DNA from: Mytilus galloprovincialis
Taxonomy: Eukaryota > Mollusca > Bivalvia > Mytilida > Mytilidae
DNA length: 64,000 nt
Assembly (NCBI RefSeq): GCF_965363235.1
Contig: NC_134841.1
Coordinates: 62,889,078 to 62,953,077, forward strand
Reading direction: 5' to 3'
The position numbers and the translations under genes are program-made. This document shows, in pieces, positions 61,501 to 64,000 of this stretch. The notes beneath the pieces were generated by a model that was not told the origin of the DNA, did no database searches, and was given only the letters and a program-made list of their open reading frames with translations. Within the stretch, counting starts at the first letter, position 1. Each line of letters opens with the position of its first letter.

Positions 61501-63933
61501 CAACAAGACAATTGGTAAGAATACTTGACAATGAAAATAGTATATGGGAATGGCCATTAAGAAAGATTATAATCAATAACTAATAATTAAAAAGTAAAGG
61601 CAGACAAAGATGATGAAGTTTATATTTAGAAATATTATAGTACATTTTTATTAGAAAACGAAAAATAGCCATAATTTGAAGGGGGAATACATAGAAAAGA
61701 AATTATAGATTAAGTTATAAGGTTTTTTTTAAGGAAATCATCATTTGACTCTGTTGGAAAATCAATTTAAATAATTCATAAAAAATGCATTCCTTATTTA
61801 ACAAGGTCGGTATTATTATATGTTTAAGTCTAGAGGGCATTGCATAATATCAAGCTAGAATATAAAAATAATTTAAACAAAACAAAAACAAATCTCTTTA
61901 GCATTTAAAACTGTTTTACACAGGTGATGTGAGGGCAAATACACAACCCGCCCTCAGTTCCCTTCACACTATCTGGGTCAGAGAACACAACCGAATTGCT
62001 CAGCATTTCAAAAATAGTCCCGAATGTTACAACTGGACTGGACAACAAATTTTCGAGGAAACTAGACGCTACGTAGCGGCTGAAATTCAACACGTCACCT
62101 ATAATGAATTTTTACCCAAACTACTAAGTGAAGAAATCCGTAAACAGTTTGGTTTGGTACCATTATGGGATGGGCATTTCACTGATTATGACTCAACCGT
62201 GCGGCCAATGATCCGAAATTCATTTTCATCGGCAGCATATAGAATGGGACATAGTCTTATAAGGGATAAGTTTGCCTTTCCCAACACTGATTTTGATCTT
62301 CACGTGCATTTGAACAAACCTGATTTATTATACGAACCGAGTGGAATAGAACGTTGTACACGAGGTATGTATGAAAATCCAGGACAAAAAATTGACGAGA
62401 AGATGACGAGAGAAATCACTTGGAAACTGTTTGAAACAGTAGCAGGTGATGGTGGAGATTTGGCGGCTTTCAATATTCAGCGAGGTCGTGATCATGGACT
62501 TCCGCCATATACTACATGGCTACACTGGTGCACAGGAAAAACAGTCGATGCTGACAATTTTACCCCAGGTGTAGAAGGGGGTCTTTTTCATCATGGTGCA
62601 GAGGCCGCGGAAAAAATGAGAAAGGCTTATGCGTAAGTATACCACCGGAAGTAAAAGGCTGATTACGACGGACTCAATGAAATATCCACCGTTGATTACT
62701 TTATTCAAATAACAAAATAATCTTTTTGAACATAACTATTGTGGTCAAGATCAAATCAACAATGAAATTGAGAATGGAATGGGGAAAATGTCAAAGAGAC
62801 AACCTGACCAAAGAGCAGACGACTTCATTATGCCACCAATGGGCCTTCAACGAGCGAGAATAATACTAGTATACAAACACACGCGCAAAGGAAGTTTAAT
62901 AAAGTATACCTTATGAAACTTTTTGTGCAATTGCTATTATCATATTCATAATACTACCTATATGCAAATTCCTATTCTTCAATCCAATTAAACAGAGTTT
63001 GAGACGTTGAGTTATGTTTTTATATAAATGTGTTTCTTTGGTTATAAAAATGCAATTTTTGAAATTGAAATTATTCACCATTGTTTATACACTTGATATC
63101 ATATATTTATATAATTGTTCCCCTCTACAATATTTTATTATCGACTCCTAGGAGTCGATATTAAGAATTGAACGATGGACCGTTAGTGCGTGAATTTGTC
63201 TTGCTACCTGATTGGTAGATATTACGAGACGTGAATAATCAAAGTTTATTGATTGGTTAGGACAATCCAAACCTAGTAAATGACCTTTAATCCCGTAGAG
63301 TATCGGATTTGTCCTTTCTATTTTAGCAATTAGATTTTGCCTGGTCATTAATCATGCATATTCATGATATTGGTACACAGGTCACTTTTATCTATAAATA
63401 GTCGAATCTTCTGGAGTTTCGTAAACAACAACGTTAAATAATATATACTACTTCATAACGTGTGACCTCACGTGTGTGGTAAAATTTGTTGATTGATGCA
63501 CGTGGCTATTCTAGTAAATGAATTAATCTACAAAGCGAGAGCACTTTCCATTTTCCTCAGCTAAGAGTCGACTAGCCCTTTTTGAAAGGCTAATGCTTGT
63601 ATGTGTACATTATAATCAACAACCAGAAATTATGCATAAAGACTTTCTTTGTAGGTATACTTGTGATATAGATTTGTTTCCTGGAGGGATATCAGAAGAA
63701 CCCTTGCCAGGTAGCAGATTAGGGCCAACATTCACATGTATTCTAGCTTTACAGTTTAAAGCCCTTAAATATGGCGATAGATTCTTCTATGAGGGTAATA
63801 CACCACTAAATCCACATCCATTTACACCACAAGAACTTGAAGGTTTCCGTCCAATATCAATGGCAAAGATAATCTGTGAAAATACAGATATAGAACAGAT
63901 ACCACAAGATGTATTTTTAGAACCTTCATTGAG
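49572..63933 (+). CDS. Secreted animal heme peroxidase, tandem paralogue (gene B), 3' partial
   Basis: Exons: 49572-49582, 52262-52497, 55411-55690, 57199-57410, 57987-58166, 58655-58694, 59248-59375, 60192-60296, 60908-61000, 61924-62632, 63655-63933; the last exon is beyond the window. Phases match gene A throughout; six of the eleven lengths are identical for exons 1, 2, 4, 6, 8 and 10, and exon 11 also agrees. About 757 residues are visible. Signal peptide starts [19 protein letters not shown]; furin-type site QRVKR|S after R170; distal Gln293, Asp296, His297; distal Arg432; proximal His538; Asn612. Thr435 replaces the heme-linking Glu, as in gene A. Exon 7 has two usable acceptors (59248 or 59233), both in frame. 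Function as for gene A; whether a TSP1-like end is present is not visible. Confidence 0.9.
51320..51490 (+). repeat. Hammerhead-type repeat, decayed
   Basis: Ribozyme region 51408-51452: stem I GCGUCA/UGGCGU is perfect, but the box is CUGAUAA and GAAA is lost. Intron 1 of gene B. Confidence 0.6.
51555..51860 (-). repeat. Dispersed repeat, 'aaatccgggttacaaact' family, inverted copy
   Basis: Has ggttaaacccaccatctttt, ctgtaccaagtcaggtaaaa, agtttgtaacccggatttgt and ctcaatggatttatgcattt. The 109-codon frame at 51604 runs over this repeat and is not a gene. Confidence 0.6.
52262..52497 (+). CDS. Gene B exon 2: signal peptide and propeptide
   Basis: 236 nt, acceptor tgtttgtag, donor gtaaat. Shares FGPVRH, VPSLDII and LLKI with gene A. 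Confidence 0.87.
53589..55139. mobile_element. 1551-bp element with G-rich TIRs and 6-bp target duplication
   Basis: Ends: gaggggggcaagggg on the left, complement of ccccttgcccacccctc on the right. Target duplication agcggt at 53583-53588 and 55140-55145. Next to both ends are direct repeats of an ataacag-taacag motif. The interior carries a Penelope-like reverse transcriptase fragment (minus strand) and a 'tgagtgcc' repeat copy (54585-54735). No transposase is visible, so it is non-autonomous. The superfamily is not determined. Confidence 0.6.
53755..54360 (-). pseudogene. Broken Penelope-like reverse transcriptase fragment
   Basis: Minus-strand motifs typical of Penelope-like RTs: [43 protein letters not shown], and [20 protein letters not shown]. 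Only the finger/palm part remains and it has several breaks. It lies inside the TIR element above. Penelope-like elements are known to carry hammerhead ribozymes, which may connect it to the ribozyme repeats nearby. Confidence 0.6.
55411..55690 (+). CDS. Gene B exon 3: propeptide, Thr-rich linker, furin-type site
   Basis: 280 nt. [14 protein letters not shown] start; shorter Thr-rich linker without the gene A internal repeat; ends [11 protein letters not shown]. Confidence 0.87.
56250..56525 (+). repeat. Hammerhead-type repeat unit, decayed
   Basis: Body cttcggtcgatgtcactgct, ccccgagggaaccaccaacc, ttcaacttcgtaatag; ribozyme region 56431-56476 with UUAAUGA in place of CUGAUGA. Intron 3 of gene B. 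Confidence 0.6.
57199..57410 (+). CDS. Gene B exon 4: start of peroxidase domain
   Basis: 212 nt. [17 protein letters not shown]. Donor gtacac departs from the gtaagt consensus used by the gene A counterpart. Confidence 0.88.
57987..58166 (+). CDS. Gene B exon 5: distal heme site
   Basis: 180 nt. [14 protein letters not shown], distal Gln/Asp/His intact. The first 14 residues differ from gene A and fit the family better ([10 protein letters not shown]). Confidence 0.9.
58210..58260 (-). repeat. Truncated hammerhead-type repeat
   Basis: Minus strand gccactgatgagccttatgt then cgacgaaac: core boxes present, stem III and the cleavage side missing. Intron 5 of gene B. Confidence 0.5.
58655..58694 (+). 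CDS. Gene B exon 6 (40 nt)
   Basis: [14 protein letters not shown], same phases as gene A. Confidence 0.8.
59248..59375 (+). CDS. Gene B exon 7 (5' edge ambiguous)
   Basis: Starting at 59248 (acceptor cccag|g) gives RNPDCFTF; starting at 59233 gives five extra residues. Both keep frame. The polypyrimidine tract is poor for either, so the edge needs transcript data. Then [17 protein letters not shown]. Confidence 0.75.
59965..60085 (+). repeat. tRNA-derived SINE fragment
   Basis: gggaggtcgtgcatgggttt followed by gaaccccg (B-box-like), then accaaagactttcggaattg and ctgcttcttccgtaaaagta. Intron 7 of gene B. Confidence 0.45.
60192..60296 (+). CDS. Gene B exon 8: calcium loop
   Basis: 105 nt, [15 protein letters not shown] intact, nearly identical to gene A. 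Confidence 0.9.
60325..60520. repeat. Dispersed repeat, 'ctcaaacacatcaaacgaa' family, partial
   Basis: cgaactccacggaaaactga, agctcaaacacatgaaacaa, catggcagtcgaaaaatgtt. Intron 8 of gene B. Confidence 0.5.
60908..61000 (+). CDS. Gene B exon 9
   Basis: 93 nt: [15 protein letters not shown] ... CFKAG. One codon shorter than gene A. Confidence 0.87.
61045..61140 (+). repeat. tRNA-like SINE head
   Basis: gccttagtggccaaatggtc (A-box-like) and ccatagttcgaacttcg (B-box-like) 36 bp apart, followed by a T-rich stretch. It lacks a full tRNA fold. Intron 9 of gene B. Confidence 0.4.
61924..62632 (+). CDS. Gene B exon 10: catalytic core
   Basis: 709 nt. [46 protein letters not shown]. Same length as gene A. 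Confidence 0.93.
62755..62875 (-). repeat. Dispersed repeat, 'tgagtgcc' family, tail
   Basis: aaattgagaatggaatgggg, tcaaagagacaacctgacca, agcagacgacttcattatgc. Intron 10 of gene B. Confidence 0.5.
63139..63575. repeat. Unidentified insert with a 22-bp perfect palindrome
   Basis: A perfect palindrome centred on CTCCTAGGAG spans 63139-63160; agagtcgact recurs near 63564 at the far side. The segment is absent from the matching gene A intron. Inside is tctataaatagtcgaatctt, a TATA-like box next to GAAnnTTC heat-shock-like half-sites. The element type is unknown. Confidence 0.4.
63655..63933 (+). CDS. Gene B exon 11: end of peroxidase domain
   Basis: 279 nt, acceptor ctttgtag, donor gtaagt; protein almost identical to gene A exon 11. 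The last exon is not in the window. Confidence 0.92.
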
Positions 63934-64000
63934 GTAAGTTAGTCTTTACTGTTTGCATCTAAAACAGCATGGAACCCTTAGCCAAAAATAAACAAAAACA

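Overview
The window is a stretch of AT-rich animal nuclear DNA, almost certainly from a marine bivalve close to Mytilus. The evidence is spliced genes with GT-AG introns, a very high load of short dispersed repeats of types I recognise from mussel genomes (hammerhead-bearing repeats, fold-back MITEs, tRNA-derived SINEs, the 1.3 kb 'gctcacctgg' repeat), and the encoded proteins. The species call is inference from repeat families recalled, not searched.

Layout. (1) 811-4339, + strand: the last three coding exons of an arrestin-domain (ARRDC-type) adaptor with three PPxY motifs; the rest lies upstream of the window. (2) 4340-20166: intergenic. It holds many MITEs, a nearly perfect 1.57 kb inverted repeat (9565-11139), a 1.29 kb dispersed repeat (12151-13438), a SINE, and a 54-unit 25-bp minisatellite (17775-19125). 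(3) 20167-39877, + strand: a complete 12-exon secreted animal heme peroxidase (gene A), 868 residues when the exons are joined. (4) 39878-49571: intergenic, rich in hammerhead-type and other repeats. (5) 49572-63933 and onward, + strand: a tandem paralogue (gene B) with the same exon pattern; its last exon lies beyond the window. The duplication includes the promoter and several kb of upstream DNA (about 15.9-20.2 kb matches about 45.0-49.6 kb).

The two peroxidases are predicted to be made as secreted zymogens: signal peptide, propeptide, Ser/Thr-rich linker, dibasic furin-type site, then the peroxidase domain. Gene A ends in a thrombospondin-1-like module and a His/Gly/Cys tail. Both keep the distal Gln/Asp/His, the distal Arg, the proximal His and the calcium loop. 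Both have Thr where mammalian peroxidases have the Glu that forms the second heme ester.

The most interesting non-coding signal is a family of repeats (at least nine copies) that fold as type I hammerhead ribozymes. It has two subfamilies that differ by compensatory changes in all three stems, and one copy (48340-48386) keeps the whole consensus core. A broken Penelope-like reverse transcriptase fragment lies inside a separate 1551-bp inserted element with terminal inverted repeats and a 6-bp target duplication.
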